The position numbers and the translations under genes are program-made. Positions 23,694 to 31,701 of a stretch of DNA of 32,848 bases are shown piece by piece. The first letter of the stretch is position 1. Each line of letters starts with the position of its first letter. Below the pieces are notes generated by a model that saw nothing but the letters and a program-made list of their open reading frames with translations, did not search any database and was not told the DNA's origin. Origin of the DNA: Ignavibacteria bacterium. GTDB lineage: Bacteria; Bacteroidota; Ignavibacteria; Palsa-1295. Location of the stretch: NCBI GenBank assembly GCA_013287605.1, contig JABDDM010000022.1:1-32848 (forward strand), in the 5' to 3' direction.

Positions 23694-24875
23694 TTACTTT
23701 CTCTTTTCGAGTGGGGTGTACTCCTGGTCGATCTGACCAATGTATTCTGCCGTTGGGCGAATGAGTCGGTTGTTGGAGTATTGCTCAAGAATGTGAGCGA
23801 CCCAGCCGGAGACGCGGCTCATTGCAAAGATCGGTGTGTAGAGATCGAGGGGGATACCCATCAAGTGATAGGTGCTCGCCGAGTAAAAGTCTACGTTAGC
23901 ATATAGACCTTTTTCCTGCTTGATGAAATCTTCGACGGTGCGCGAGATCTGGTACCACTGCGGCTGTCCGGTTCGCTGACCCATCTCCTCAGAGAATTTG
24001 CGGAGATGTGTTGCGCGGGGATCCTCCGTGCGATACACGCGGTGACCGAAGCCCATGATCTTCTCCTTGCGAGCCAACGCATCTGTTATCCAGCTCTTTG
24101 CGTTGTTGGGGTCGTTGATCTTGAGCAGCATGCGCATGACCTGCTCGTTGGCACCGCCATGCAGCGGGCCTTTGAGAGCCCCGATCGCACCGACGACTGC
24201 TGAATACATGTCGGAGAGCGTGGCTGCGATCACTCGGCCTGCAAACGTTGAAGCGTTGAGTTCATGATCAGCATGAAGCGTAAGGGCAGCGTCGAACATC
24301 TTGACTACGCGCTCGTCCTGTTGCTTGCCAAGCAGGAGATAGAGGAAGTTTGCGGCATGACCGAGCTCGTCTTTCGACTCCAAGACCGTGCGGCCGTTGC
24401 GGGCTGCATCATAGTAGGCGACGACGAGGGGAATCTGCACTAGCATCCGGATGCCTTTCTCCGTGTTGGCAGTCACGTTCATGTCTTCTGCAGTTGGATC
24501 GTAGAGACCGAGCTCACTGACGATCGTCCGAAGCACCGCCATGGGGTGGACGTTCTTAGGGAGCTGTTGAATGCGATCCTTGATCTGCTGCGGCAGCTTG
24601 CGTGCCGCAACGAGTTTCTTCTTGAACTCGGCGAGCTCCGTAGCATTCGGGAGTTTGCCGTAAAAAAGGAGATAAGCTGTTTCCTCGAATTCGCCTTTGA
24701 CGAGGTCGTTGATGTTGTAGCCCCGATAAGCGAGTATGCCTCGCTTACCATCGAGGTAACAGATTTGACTCGTTCCTGCGACTACGTCCTCGAGTCCGGC
24801 CTTGCCTGGAGCAGGCTTCGTTGAGCCATTAACGGGAGGTTGCTGTTTTGCCGCGATTTCGCTATCCTGTGCCAT
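23694..24875 (-). CDS. gltA: Citrate synthase
   Basis: A 393-residue enzyme joining acetyl-CoA and oxaloacetate at the entry of the TCA cycle. The N-terminal block has TSQICYLDGKRGILAYRGY and FEETAYLLFYGKLP. The catalytic residues are in LTLHADHELNASTFAGR (first histidine), GPLHGGANEQV (second histidine) and the aspartate near LYANVDFYSASTYHLMGIP. GFGHRVYRTEDPRA is the substrate-binding signature. Length fits the short type I / archaeal-Gram-positive form. A methylcitrate synthase role cannot be excluded, given a propionyl-CoA carboxylase gene in the same window. The ATG at 24875 was preferred over TTG 24890. The gene appears monocistronic. Confidence 0.94.
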   Translation of the reverse strand: MAQDSEIAAKQQPPVNGSTKPAPGKAGLEDVVAGTSQICYLDGKRGILAYRGYNINDLVKGEFEETAYLLFYGKLPNATELAEFKKKLVAARKLPQQIKDRIQQLPKNVHPMAVLRTIVSELGLYDPTAEDMNVTANTEKGIRMLVQIPLVVAYYDAARNGRTVLESKDELGHAANFLYLLLGKQQDERVVKMFDAALTLHADHELNASTFAGRVIAATLSDMYSAVVGAIGALKGPLHGGANEQVMRMLLKINDPNNAKSWITDALARKEKIMGFGHRVYRTEDPRATHLRKFSEEMGQRTGQPQWYQISRTVEDFIKQEKGLYANVDFYSASTYHLMGIPLDLYTPIFAMSRVSGWVAHILEQYSNNRLIRPTAEYIGQIDQEYTPLEKRK

Positions 24876-25095
24876 ATCCTTGAAGATCAAGCCATAATGG
24901 GAACACTATCCCAGTTGCCAAAACCTGAAAATTGTAACAAATTGCGACCCTTTTTCAGTGCTCAAGACCTACTAATATGTCCTATGAGCTCTCCGAAGTG
25001 GAATTGCGCGAAGAGAAACACATTAAACTTTTTTCCGTTCGCTGTATCCAATCTTCCGTACCGAGTGTCTTAGACTGAAGTTAACTGCTCAGCCC

Positions 25096-25117
25096 TTGTG
25101 CCGGGTAATTGGCACAA
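25096..25117 (+). promoter_or_regulatory. Hairpin in the leader of the His/Asp-repeat protein
   Basis: A perfect 7-bp inverted repeat ttgtgcc/ggcacaa with an 8-nt spacer, 29 bases before the ATG at 25146. It may be an operator or a leader hairpin. There is no run of T, so a terminator is unlikely. Confidence 0.35.
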
Positions 25118-25145
25118 AGTCACAAGAAAACGCTTATCCAGCAAT

Positions 25146-26150
25146 ATGAAGAAGATTGGAATACTATTGTTTGCTCTACTCACGGTCGGCTTTTTAGCGA
25201 CCGGCAGCTATGCCCAGCACGGTCGCGATACCACGCATCATAATGGCGGACTTGACTCCACCAAGCTTGGTGATCGCGATTCGACCTCGCTAGGCGATAA
25301 TGATTCGACGGAATTTCATGGCCGTGACACCATCAAGATTTTCCATGATCCTGACTCCACTGCAGCTGGAGACAATGATTCTACGGAAATTCATGTGCGT
25401 GACACAACAAACCACAAGGACACGACCGATCACCATGGCCGTGACACCACCGATCATCATGGTCGTGACACGACGATCCATCACAACGGCGGCAAAGATG
25501 GCCACACTGGCGATCATGGCCGTGTGAATCTGTTTCTGTTGCTTCGCAGCGATTCCTGCCGCTTAGATCTTGAGTCAAAGATGACCGCAGCAGACGTAAT
25601 AACGCTAGAGGCAGATCTCGCAGCACTCAAACTCAATGCCGATACGATCAAGACGCTTCTCGGACAGTTACGCACTGCACGCAAAGCTCACGACACGGCG
25701 ACGTTCCGAGCGCTTGCGATACAACTGAAGACATTAATTACTACCGAGCGCACAATAGCGAAGTCACTGGCCGATCTACTTGCGAAGTATGCAAGCGTGA
25801 TCAATACAGTGTGGCATGATTGCCACATGAAGGGTGACCATGGTACCAACAACGGCGGCGGCACAGACCTTCGCCTTGAAGCGAAGTCACTGTTCCCGAA
25901 TCCGGTGAACCCGAAGAGCAGCACTGGTGGTACCGTCACGCTGATGTATATGATAAGCGCAGATGCCGATGTGAAGATCACGCTCAGCGATGCTCAGGGT
26001 ACACTTGTGCAGACTGTAGTGGCTGATCACGAAGTCGCAGGCCAGCACACGGCTACGATCAACGTGTCGGCTCTCGCAGCAGGTGTCTACTACGTACGCC
26101 TACAGGCTGGTACGGAAGTGCGGACGCAGAAGCTGGTCGTAGTCCAGTAA
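25146..26150 (+). CDS. Secreted His/Asp-rich repeat protein with T9SS sorting domain
   Basis: A 334-residue exported protein. The signal peptide is cleaved after SYA (residue 23). Residues 24-126 are low-complexity repeats: first Asp/Ser-Thr units (LGDRDSTSLGDNDSTE), then His units (DHHGRDTTDHHGRDTT), encoded in part by two 24-bp tandem units at 25428-25475. The pattern suggests binding of divalent metals or calcium, which is inference. Residues 127-245 form a helical domain (LEADLAALKLNADTIKTLL, then TATFRALAIQLKTL) with cysteines near 138 and at WHDCH. The last 80 residues are a T9SS type A sorting domain (LFPNPVNPKSS, AGVYYVRLQAG, QKLVVVQ). The start is the ATG of MKKIGILLFA. It is probably displayed on the cell surface. 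It stands alone, with a terminator after it. Confidence 0.85.
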   Translation: MKKIGILLFALLTVGFLATGSYAQHGRDTTHHNGGLDSTKLGDRDSTSLGDNDSTEFHGRDTIKIFHDPDSTAAGDNDSTEIHVRDTTNHKDTTDHHGRDTTDHHGRDTTIHHNGGKDGHTGDHGRVNLFLLLRSDSCRLDLESKMTAADVITLEADLAALKLNADTIKTLLGQLRTARKAHDTATFRALAIQLKTLITTERTIAKSLADLLAKYASVINTVWHDCHMKGDHGTNNGGGTDLRLEAKSLFPNPVNPKSSTGGTVTLMYMISADADVKITLSDAQGTLVQTVVADHEVAGQHTATINVSALAAGVYYVRLQAGTEVRTQKLVVVQ

Positions 26151-26213
26151 GAAGGCAATTGGTTCGTTAGAATCAGACAATAGTGAGGTCTGGTCCTACA
26201 TAATGTGGAAAGC

Positions 26214-26245
26214 AAAATGCCCCCGGCCAAAACCGGGGGCATTTT
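26214..26245. terminator. Bidirectional terminator
   Basis: A perfect 13-bp stem (aaaatgcccccgg with ccgggggcatttt) and a 6-nt loop. It carries A and T runs on both sides, and serves both the repeat protein and the converging acyltransferase gene. Confidence 0.9.
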
Positions 26246-26268
26246 ATAGACCTTCCAGCGTATGGTGC

Positions 26269-26985
26269 CTAAGCGCCCGCTGGCGCCTCCGAGATCATCT
26301 CCAGCATCGCTTCTTCTGTCCTGCGCATCAACTCCAACTCAGCAGCCCGTCCGCGTTCAAGTGGCAATGGTATGGGCTTACCGATCAAGATTGAAACTCT
26401 ACCAGATTTTGGTATGCGTTTGGACCTCGGCAATATTTCGAAAGTACCTTTAATTGCGATTGGCACTACTACCGCTTCACTGTCCAAAGCGATCTTGAAC
26501 GCTCCACGCTTAAAGCTCTGCATCCTGCCATCTGAGGATCGGGTTCCTTCCGGGAAAAGCAGGACAGCGGTGCCACGGCGAATTGTAGAGGTCGCGTTGT
26601 CAAAGGTGGACTTGGCCTTCGAAGCATTCTCGCGACTGACCATGAGAAATGGGGAATACCTCAATGCCCAACCCCAGATGGGAATCCGTAGAAGTGAATC
26701 CCGAAAAATGAGTCGAATGTCATCCGGCACACTGGCTATAACAGCCGGAACATCGACGTAGCTCGAGTGATTGGAAACGTAGACGGTTGGCACGCCGTGC
26801 TTCACATTCTGAGTGCCAGTTACGGTAACTTTGATCCCGTACAGGATGAGAAAAAGGCGGGACCAAAACCTCGCAAGCTTCAAATAAGTACGGCCGCTGC
26901 GATCGAACACAGCGGCCGGAATTGAAACGATCGAAACAAATACGGAAATAATGAGGAAGACAACCGTCGCGATCAGACTCCTCAT
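26269..26985 (-). CDS. plsC: 1-acyl-sn-glycerol-3-phosphate acyltransferase (PlsC family)
   Basis: A 238-residue membrane enzyme that acylates lysophosphatidate to phosphatidate in phospholipid synthesis. An N-terminal hydrophobic helix (LIATVVFLIISVFVSIVSIP) precedes the acyltransferase motifs: NHSSYVD (the HX4D motif, H73 and D78) and FPEGTRS (144-150), with a third block VVVPIAIKGT. Family members with other acceptors exist, so lysophosphatidate is the likely but not proven substrate. It lies 17 bases after the lipoprotein gene at 27003, and is last in the minus-strand cluster before the bidirectional terminator. Confidence 0.9.
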   Translation of the reverse strand: MRSLIATVVFLIISVFVSIVSIPAAVFDRSGRTYLKLARFWSRLFLILYGIKVTVTGTQNVKHGVPTVYVSNHSSYVDVPAVIASVPDDIRLIFRDSLLRIPIWGWALRYSPFLMVSRENASKAKSTFDNATSTIRRGTAVLLFPEGTRSSDGRMQSFKRGAFKIALDSEAVVVPIAIKGTFEILPRSKRIPKSGRVSILIGKPIPLPLERGRAAELELMRRTEEAMLEMISEAPAGA

Positions 26986-27002
26986 GCAGTTTCCCGAGAA
27001 TC

Positions 27003-27653
27003 TTAAGATGATGCTTTAGCGATTCCCGAGAGGTCGACTTTCTCTGCGATCGACTTCAGATCATCGAGGCTGGCAGCTTTCGACGCTTCCACGATCACGA
27101 AAACGCGATCGTTGACGAATACGCCGACCGTGCCGCTGTTGTTATTTTTCTTCCAGTCGATCCAACCAGGATAGCCGCCGATCTTCTCAGAACGTGTAAC
27201 CTCCTCATTCGTCTCGACATTGTAACCGTTAAGAAACATCGAGTATGCAGCGGCCATACCCATTTGGTGGTTATAGTCAATGATCGAGACAGTGATCTTG
27301 TTATCACCGCTCGTGTAGTCCGACTTCGCAACAGCGTATGCCATGCCGCTCATGTTGATGTCGGTGTTCTCAGGATTCTTCCTATCGTAGCCTGCGATGT
27401 TGGGAAGAAATCCGGCGAGTGTAGTTGACTTGATGATCGGTCCGGTTGCCTTATCATTTTCGTTTGAAGTCCCCTTATTTACGGAAGCGGCTGTGCCACT
27501 CGAAGAGTTGGTATTCGCTCCGCCGTTCGAGGAATTCGTCGATGAACTTGTGGTATTCTCGTAGCTCGCAGTCTTCTTTGCACATCCTGCGACAACAAAC
27601 AGAGAAAGCGTTGCAGCCGCGCCAAGGCTTAGGAAAGAGTTTGTTAGTTTCAT
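27003..27653 (-). CDS. Lipoprotein, paralogue of the next gene
   Basis: A 216-residue lipoprotein with signal LSLGAAATLSLFVVAGC, lipidation at C24, then a long Ser/Asn/Thr/Gly linker to about 75. The folded part carries LAGFLPNIAGYDRKNPE, a strand KITVSIIDYNH, VETNEEVTRSEKIGGYPGW and an ending VFVIVEASKAASLDDLKSIAEKV. The same order of blocks occurs in the lipoprotein at 27775. This arrangement suggests a ligand-binding domain of unknown specificity. The start was chosen for the signal peptide; an extension to 27704 is in frame. plsC follows 17 bases after it. Confidence 0.8.
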   Translation of the reverse strand: MKLTNSFLSLGAAATLSLFVVAGCAKKTASYENTTSSSTNSSNGGANTNSSSGTAASVNKGTSNENDKATGPIIKSTTLAGFLPNIAGYDRKNPENTDINMSGMAYAVAKSDYTSGDNKITVSIIDYNHQMGMAAAYSMFLNGYNVETNEEVTRSEKIGGYPGWIDWKKNNNSGTVGVFVNDRVFVIVEASKAASLDDLKSIAEKVDLSGIAKASS

Positions 27654-27774
27654 AAGCGGTAGAGTTTCTATGTGAGATGTGAGATTCAGGAATGGTCTAA
27701 CCAACGAATATACGATTCTGAAGGGCTCACCGCAATACCCAAACCGCGTACGTTGTTATCAGACAATTACCGAC

Positions 27775-28434
27775 CTACTGCAGGATTTCGAGCCCCTGAA
27801 GATTCATTGATTCAAGGATTGACCGTGCGTCGTTGATGCTCGACAATCCATCTGCCGTCAACCGTACAACGTATCGCCTCCCAGGAAAGAGCGAAATTTG
27901 AGCACCATGATTCTGCTTTTCCCATGTTTGAACAGCATGGTACCCTTTGATCGTCGTCGTTTCGGTTCGCTCAACATTGTCGTCGTCAAGGTAGGCGTCC
28001 TTGTACTTGTCGAACGGTTGATAGAGAAAAGGTACGTACGCAAAATCGTCGACCTCAACCGTGACCTTAACGTCGCCCTTCGTGTAAGTGCGCGCCACTT
28101 TTGATGAGCTGAAATTCTTTCGCACCTTGGTTTCCTGTTGGAGTTCAGCAGGAGAGTAGCCATCCATCGATGGAAGGAATTGCGCAAGCTTCTCCGGTGG
28201 GATCGGCGTCGCGACAGGAGGGAGGTCGTTTGCAGGATGTGCAATTGCAGATGTGTCAGCAGAAGAGTGCTTGAGCAGAGTATCTACTTGCGATGGCATA
28301 TGAGCAGGCTCCGCGTCAGCAGGATGCATGGAATCCTTCGATTCCGTTGTGACCGTTTTTTCACGGTCACGGCAACTCGTCAGCGCGAGTGTAAGGAAAA
28401 GAAGCGCAACTAGAGAATATCGAAGTTTCATCAT
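27775..28434 (-). CDS. Lipoprotein, paralogue of the preceding gene
   Basis: A 219-residue lipoprotein: MMKLRYSLVALLFLTLALTSC, lipidation at C21, then a linker with several histidines and prolines to about 75. The folded domain aligns with the lipoprotein at 27003 by LAQFLPSMDGYSPAEL, DVKVTVEVDDFAY, VERTETTTIKGYHAVQTW and an ending ARSILESMNLQG. Sequence identity is low but the order and spacing are the same, pointing to an old tandem duplication. It starts 12 bases after the ZIP transporter stop, so it is probably cotranscribed with it. Start ATG 28434; ATG 28431 follows at once. Confidence 0.8.
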   Translation of the reverse strand: MMKLRYSLVALLFLTLALTSCRDREKTVTTESKDSMHPADAEPAHMPSQVDTLLKHSSADTSAIAHPANDLPPVATPIPPEKLAQFLPSMDGYSPAELQQETKVRKNFSSSKVARTYTKGDVKVTVEVDDFAYVPFLYQPFDKYKDAYLDDDNVERTETTTIKGYHAVQTWEKQNHGAQISLFPGRRYVVRLTADGLSSINDARSILESMNLQGLEILQ

Positions 28435-28446
28435 TAGTCTTTTGGA

Positions 28447-29199
28447 TCACGATCCAAATGCCGAGCGCATGATCATTTCACCAGCATAAAATAGCAACAT
28501 TCCAAGAAACACCAGAAGCGGTGCCTTGCGTCCCTTCGTTTTGTTGATCTCAGGAATCAGATCGCAAGCGCCAACATAGAGCGAACAACCTGCGCTGAAC
28601 GCGAATAAGAATCCGATCATTGGCTCGTCGAGCGTGACGAACAAGACCACAGTAAGCGCACCGACAAATGTAGAGAGTGCAAGAAGAAAACTCGCCTGCT
28701 TGGCTTCTTTGTGTGAGCGATTACCGGAGATCATTACACTTGCGACCGTCAGCCCTTCCGGCACCTTGTGCAACACCACTGCAAAAAATACCAGAACACC
28801 AAGCTGAGGCTTCGCGCTGGCGGCCGCAGCGATCGCGATTCCATCGAAGAATGCGTGCAGTGTGAGTCCACCTACAGCGCCAAACACGCCTGAGTGCCCA
28901 ATGCCACCTTCATGATGGGTCTCTTCACCGAAGTGCATGTGCTCGACGATCGTGTGTTCGAAAAAATGTAGCGCGGAAAAGCCGGCGAGCATTGCGAGCA
29001 CGGAAAACTGGGAGTTGTTCGTGAGGTGGATACTCTCCGGTATGAGTTCAACAAATACAAGAGCGAGTAAGAACCCGGCGCCCAGCGCAAGCAGCGAGCG
29101 CTCCCATGTACGCGGCCAGCCATTCTTCGAAAGCACAACAAAGCCGCCTGCAATTTGAGCAAGTGCCGCGCAGACGCTTAAGGTAAGTCCAAGAAGCAC
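28447..29199 (-). CDS. ZIP family metal transporter
   Basis: A 250-residue integral membrane protein with about eight transmembrane segments, moving divalent metal (zinc or iron) into the cytoplasm. The metal-binding helices are visible: LHAFFDGIAIAAAASA and VVLHKVPEGLTVASVM, the paired H-x-x-x-D and H-K-x-P-E-G signatures of TM4 and TM5. A histidine-rich loop (HTIVEHMHFGEETHHEGG) lies before TM4. The start is GTG 29199, the first codon that fits, 20 bases after the flippase stop. Substrate cannot be read from sequence. It lies between a flippase and a lipoprotein gene. Confidence 0.9.
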   Translation of the reverse strand: MLLGLTLSVCAALAQIAGGFVVLSKNGWPRTWERSLLALGAGFLLALVFVELIPESIHLTNNSQFSVLAMLAGFSALHFFEHTIVEHMHFGEETHHEGGIGHSGVFGAVGGLTLHAFFDGIAIAAAASAKPQLGVLVFFAVVLHKVPEGLTVASVMISGNRSHKEAKQASFLLALSTFVGALTVVLFVTLDEPMIGFLFAFSAGCSLYVGACDLIPEINKTKGRKAPLLVFLGMLLFYAGEMIMRSAFGS

Positions 29200-29219
29200 G
29201 TATGGTGTTTGGAAATGAG

Positions 29220-30545
29220 TTACTTGCTGCTATTGAAGCGATCCAGAAGCTCGCGAACAAAATTACGAGTATCCCGAATGCTGCCGCTAAGAACTCCGCT
29301 CAATTCGAACCCGACCGTGCGCTTGATCTGGCGGTAGATCAGTATGGCCTGGCACGCGGTGCCGCAAACAAAAGCTATTGCCGAGCCGATGATCCCAATT
29401 CGTGGAAGCAGAATAAGCGCAATCGTGACATTGAGTAGAAACGAGGCAAGTGTGATGCGAAATGCTTCGCGAACCTGGCCTATGCCTCCGATAGCGGTTC
29501 CAAGAACGATCTGTAGTGGCAGCACAAGTGACGCTGCCGTAAGCACCTGAAAGACAGGAATGCTCGCATCGTACTTATGGCCGTAGATCAAATGATAAAG
29601 AAACGGCGCTGCGAAAAGGAGCACGACACCGATCGGTACAAGTAAGAGGTAAAGAAAGCCAACGGCCTTTTCAAGCAACCGCTTGAGCGTCGCGATCTCA
29701 CCACGCGAGTGATACTTGCTGGATGCTGGAAACACGAACAGAGCGGCGGTGTCTCGCACAATCTCGAATCCACGATAAAAGAGTTTAGCACCGGTGTATG
29801 TTGCTAATCCGGCTGGTCCAGTGAAACCTGATACGAGCAAAGAATCCGACTGCTGCTGCAATACAGAGACTACACCGATCCCGCTTTGATACCGGACAAA
29901 ATCAAGAATGCGGTGATAGGTTGTTCGAGAGAATCGAGGCACGAATCGCATTTCCTTACGTGCGATGATGATCCCAAGGAGTGCACTGAGTGCGTTTGCG
30001 ACGATTGTCACTTGAATCACATCGATCGCATGATGAATCGAATGCTGGCCAACGAGTATAAGCAAGACCGCAGAGCTTGTCCCATAATTGAGAAGATCAA
30101 TGAAGAACATCTCTCGCATCCGAAAGCGCATTTGCAAAATCTTATATGTGACAACGCGAGGCGCAGTAACGAGCACGAGTAACGCCAGACTTGGCAGAAG
30201 TGTGGGAAGATCAGGATTTTTCAACACTTGACTTAAGGGACCACTAAGCAAGAACATGAGACCCAAGACCGGTAGCGCAAATGCGAGAAACAATGCGGAA
30301 GTCGTCGAAAGCAACTCCTGAAGGTTCATATCAGGCTCAACGCCAAACTTTACAATGGCCTGAAAAGCAAAATTGTCGGCGAACGTAAAGAGAATTGTGT
30401 TTATCGTCTGAAAGAGTACGAACGTCCCGAACTCCTCCTTGCTCATGACGGTCATCAGCACGACATTGACAGCAGCATACACCGCAGGCAACCCCCGCGC
30501 CGCCATCGCCCAGGTGCCTTTCGTTAGGTGGGAGGAGAATTTCAT
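29220..30545 (-). CDS. Polysaccharide flippase (MATE/Wzx-like)
   Basis: A 441-residue membrane protein with about 12 transmembrane segments, of the polysaccharide-transporter type that moves lipid-linked sugars across the inner membrane. The N-terminus KGTWAMAARGLPAVYAAVNVVLM, the mid-block SGIGVVSVLQQQSDSLLVSGF and the paired helices near the end (LTAASLVLPLQIVLGTAIGGIG) match that fold. The ATG overlaps the stop of the glycosyltransferase gene by 4 bases (ATGA), so the two are translationally coupled. The pair probably makes and exports a surface glycan, although no polymerase or other transferases are present here. Confidence 0.88.
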   Translation of the reverse strand: MKFSSHLTKGTWAMAARGLPAVYAAVNVVLMTVMSKEEFGTFVLFQTINTILFTFADNFAFQAIVKFGVEPDMNLQELLSTTSALFLAFALPVLGLMFLLSGPLSQVLKNPDLPTLLPSLALLVLVTAPRVVTYKILQMRFRMREMFFIDLLNYGTSSAVLLILVGQHSIHHAIDVIQVTIVANALSALLGIIIARKEMRFVPRFSRTTYHRILDFVRYQSGIGVVSVLQQQSDSLLVSGFTGPAGLATYTGAKLFYRGFEIVRDTAALFVFPASSKYHSRGEIATLKRLLEKAVGFLYLLLVPIGVVLLFAAPFLYHLIYGHKYDASIPVFQVLTAASLVLPLQIVLGTAIGGIGQVREAFRITLASFLLNVTIALILLPRIGIIGSAIAFVCGTACQAILIYRQIKRTVGFELSGVLSGSIRDTRNFVRELLDRFNSSK

Positions 30546-31555
30546 AACCCCAGCTTAGTCAGTTGAGCAAGAAGTTGCTCAGCTCTTCTGTCGAAATCAA
30601 AGATCATTGCTCGTTCTCGACACTTGAATCGTTCAGAGTCTTCGGCACCGATGCCGGTTCGAATTGCATCAACCACTGTTTCAAGAGAATCGCGTGAGAC
30701 AATATGGCCAACATTCCCAACAACTTCTTGAAGAGCAGGAGCTTGAGAAACGACCGGGATGCATCCTGAACTCATGGCTTCGATAACTGCAACTCCAAAT
30801 GTCTCATCGATCGAGAGCTGACAATATACACTCGCCGTTCGATAGGATTCCAGCAGAGCCTCCGATGTGACAGGAGCCGGAAGGATTCGAACATTGCTCA
30901 AAGAGCTTGACTCGAGTTCTGCGATGCGCAATGCGTCACCACGAATTCCTACTATCCTAAAGTTCACATCGGGAAGCCTTCTTGCGCACTCAATGAATAG
31001 GTCGATGCCCTTCCGTTTATATTCCAAATCCGTATCGACTTGAGTCACAGTCAGCACTTCGATGGACTTTGCGTCTCCTTGCCACTTGAACAGAGATGTG
31101 TCGACAGTATTGTAGATCACCGTTGCGGGGGCATGCCGAGGGACACCTTCGGAAAGCAGTTTCAGAGCATAGTAGCTTACTGGGAAAATATGTGTTGCAA
31201 GCTTGAAGGTTCGTTTTACGCTGAACCACCGAACCGGTCTAGTCCTTGCGCCCAAATTCAGTTCTGGCATGTACCAGACATCGAAACCTCCAGCGACAAC
31301 GAAAACCTTCTTCCCAAGCATCTTGGCAATCAAGGTCGGAAGCAGAGTGTAATAGTCTGCGAACCAGAAATAGACGGCTTTAGAGGAGAGAAGACTAAGG
31401 ACAATTCGAGTCTGAAGGGAGACAAGATTGAAGATCGCACGAAAACCTCTCCCTACAACTGCATCGATAGTATCGAGTTCATATTTGCGTGACAGGATCT
31501 CGACATCATTTCGAACAAATCGTGAGACAAGGGGGCCAACGAAGGTGATTTTCAT
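30542..31555 (-). CDS. Glycosyltransferase, GT4-like
   Basis: A 337-residue GT-B fold transferase. MKITFVGP starts the N-terminal Rossmann half, FVVAGGFDVWY is in the acceptor half, and VIYNTVDTSLFKW marks the linker. The C-terminal half has VGIRGD, ILPAPVTSEALLESYRTASVYCQLS and the E-x7-E motif in DETFGVAVIEAMSSGCIPVVS, typical of retaining GT4 enzymes using nucleotide sugars. The sugar is unknown. An extension to 31573 is in frame, but the ATG at 31555 gives the standard N-terminus. It is the first gene of the minus-strand cluster and overlaps the flippase gene. Confidence 0.9.
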   Translation of the reverse strand: MKITFVGPLVSRFVRNDVEILSRKYELDTIDAVVGRGFRAIFNLVSLQTRIVLSLLSSKAVYFWFADYYTLLPTLIAKMLGKKVFVVAGGFDVWYMPELNLGARTRPVRWFSVKRTFKLATHIFPVSYYALKLLSEGVPRHAPATVIYNTVDTSLFKWQGDAKSIEVLTVTQVDTDLEYKRKGIDLFIECARRLPDVNFRIVGIRGDALRIAELESSSLSNVRILPAPVTSEALLESYRTASVYCQLSIDETFGVAVIEAMSSGCIPVVSQAPALQEVVGNVGHIVSRDSLETVVDAIRTGIGAEDSERFKCRERAMIFDFDRRAEQLLAQLTKLGL

Positions 31556-31701
31556 TCGAGAGCCATTAACCAAGATGGCTTATTAAGAAGTTCGAAGAAT
31601 TAAGCGTGCAACTATTGTCCTCCAATATTTCCTTATTCTAGTTCAACCTCTTACAGTCAATCAGACGTCATTGTCCTCGTATGGTTTCAGTAAGTCATTA
31701 T

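Noticed and set aside
23320-23764. Two open frames beginning MKKVFT
   Set aside because: The start is the shared 19-bp repeat; the rest is repeat or terminator sequence in the wrong frame.
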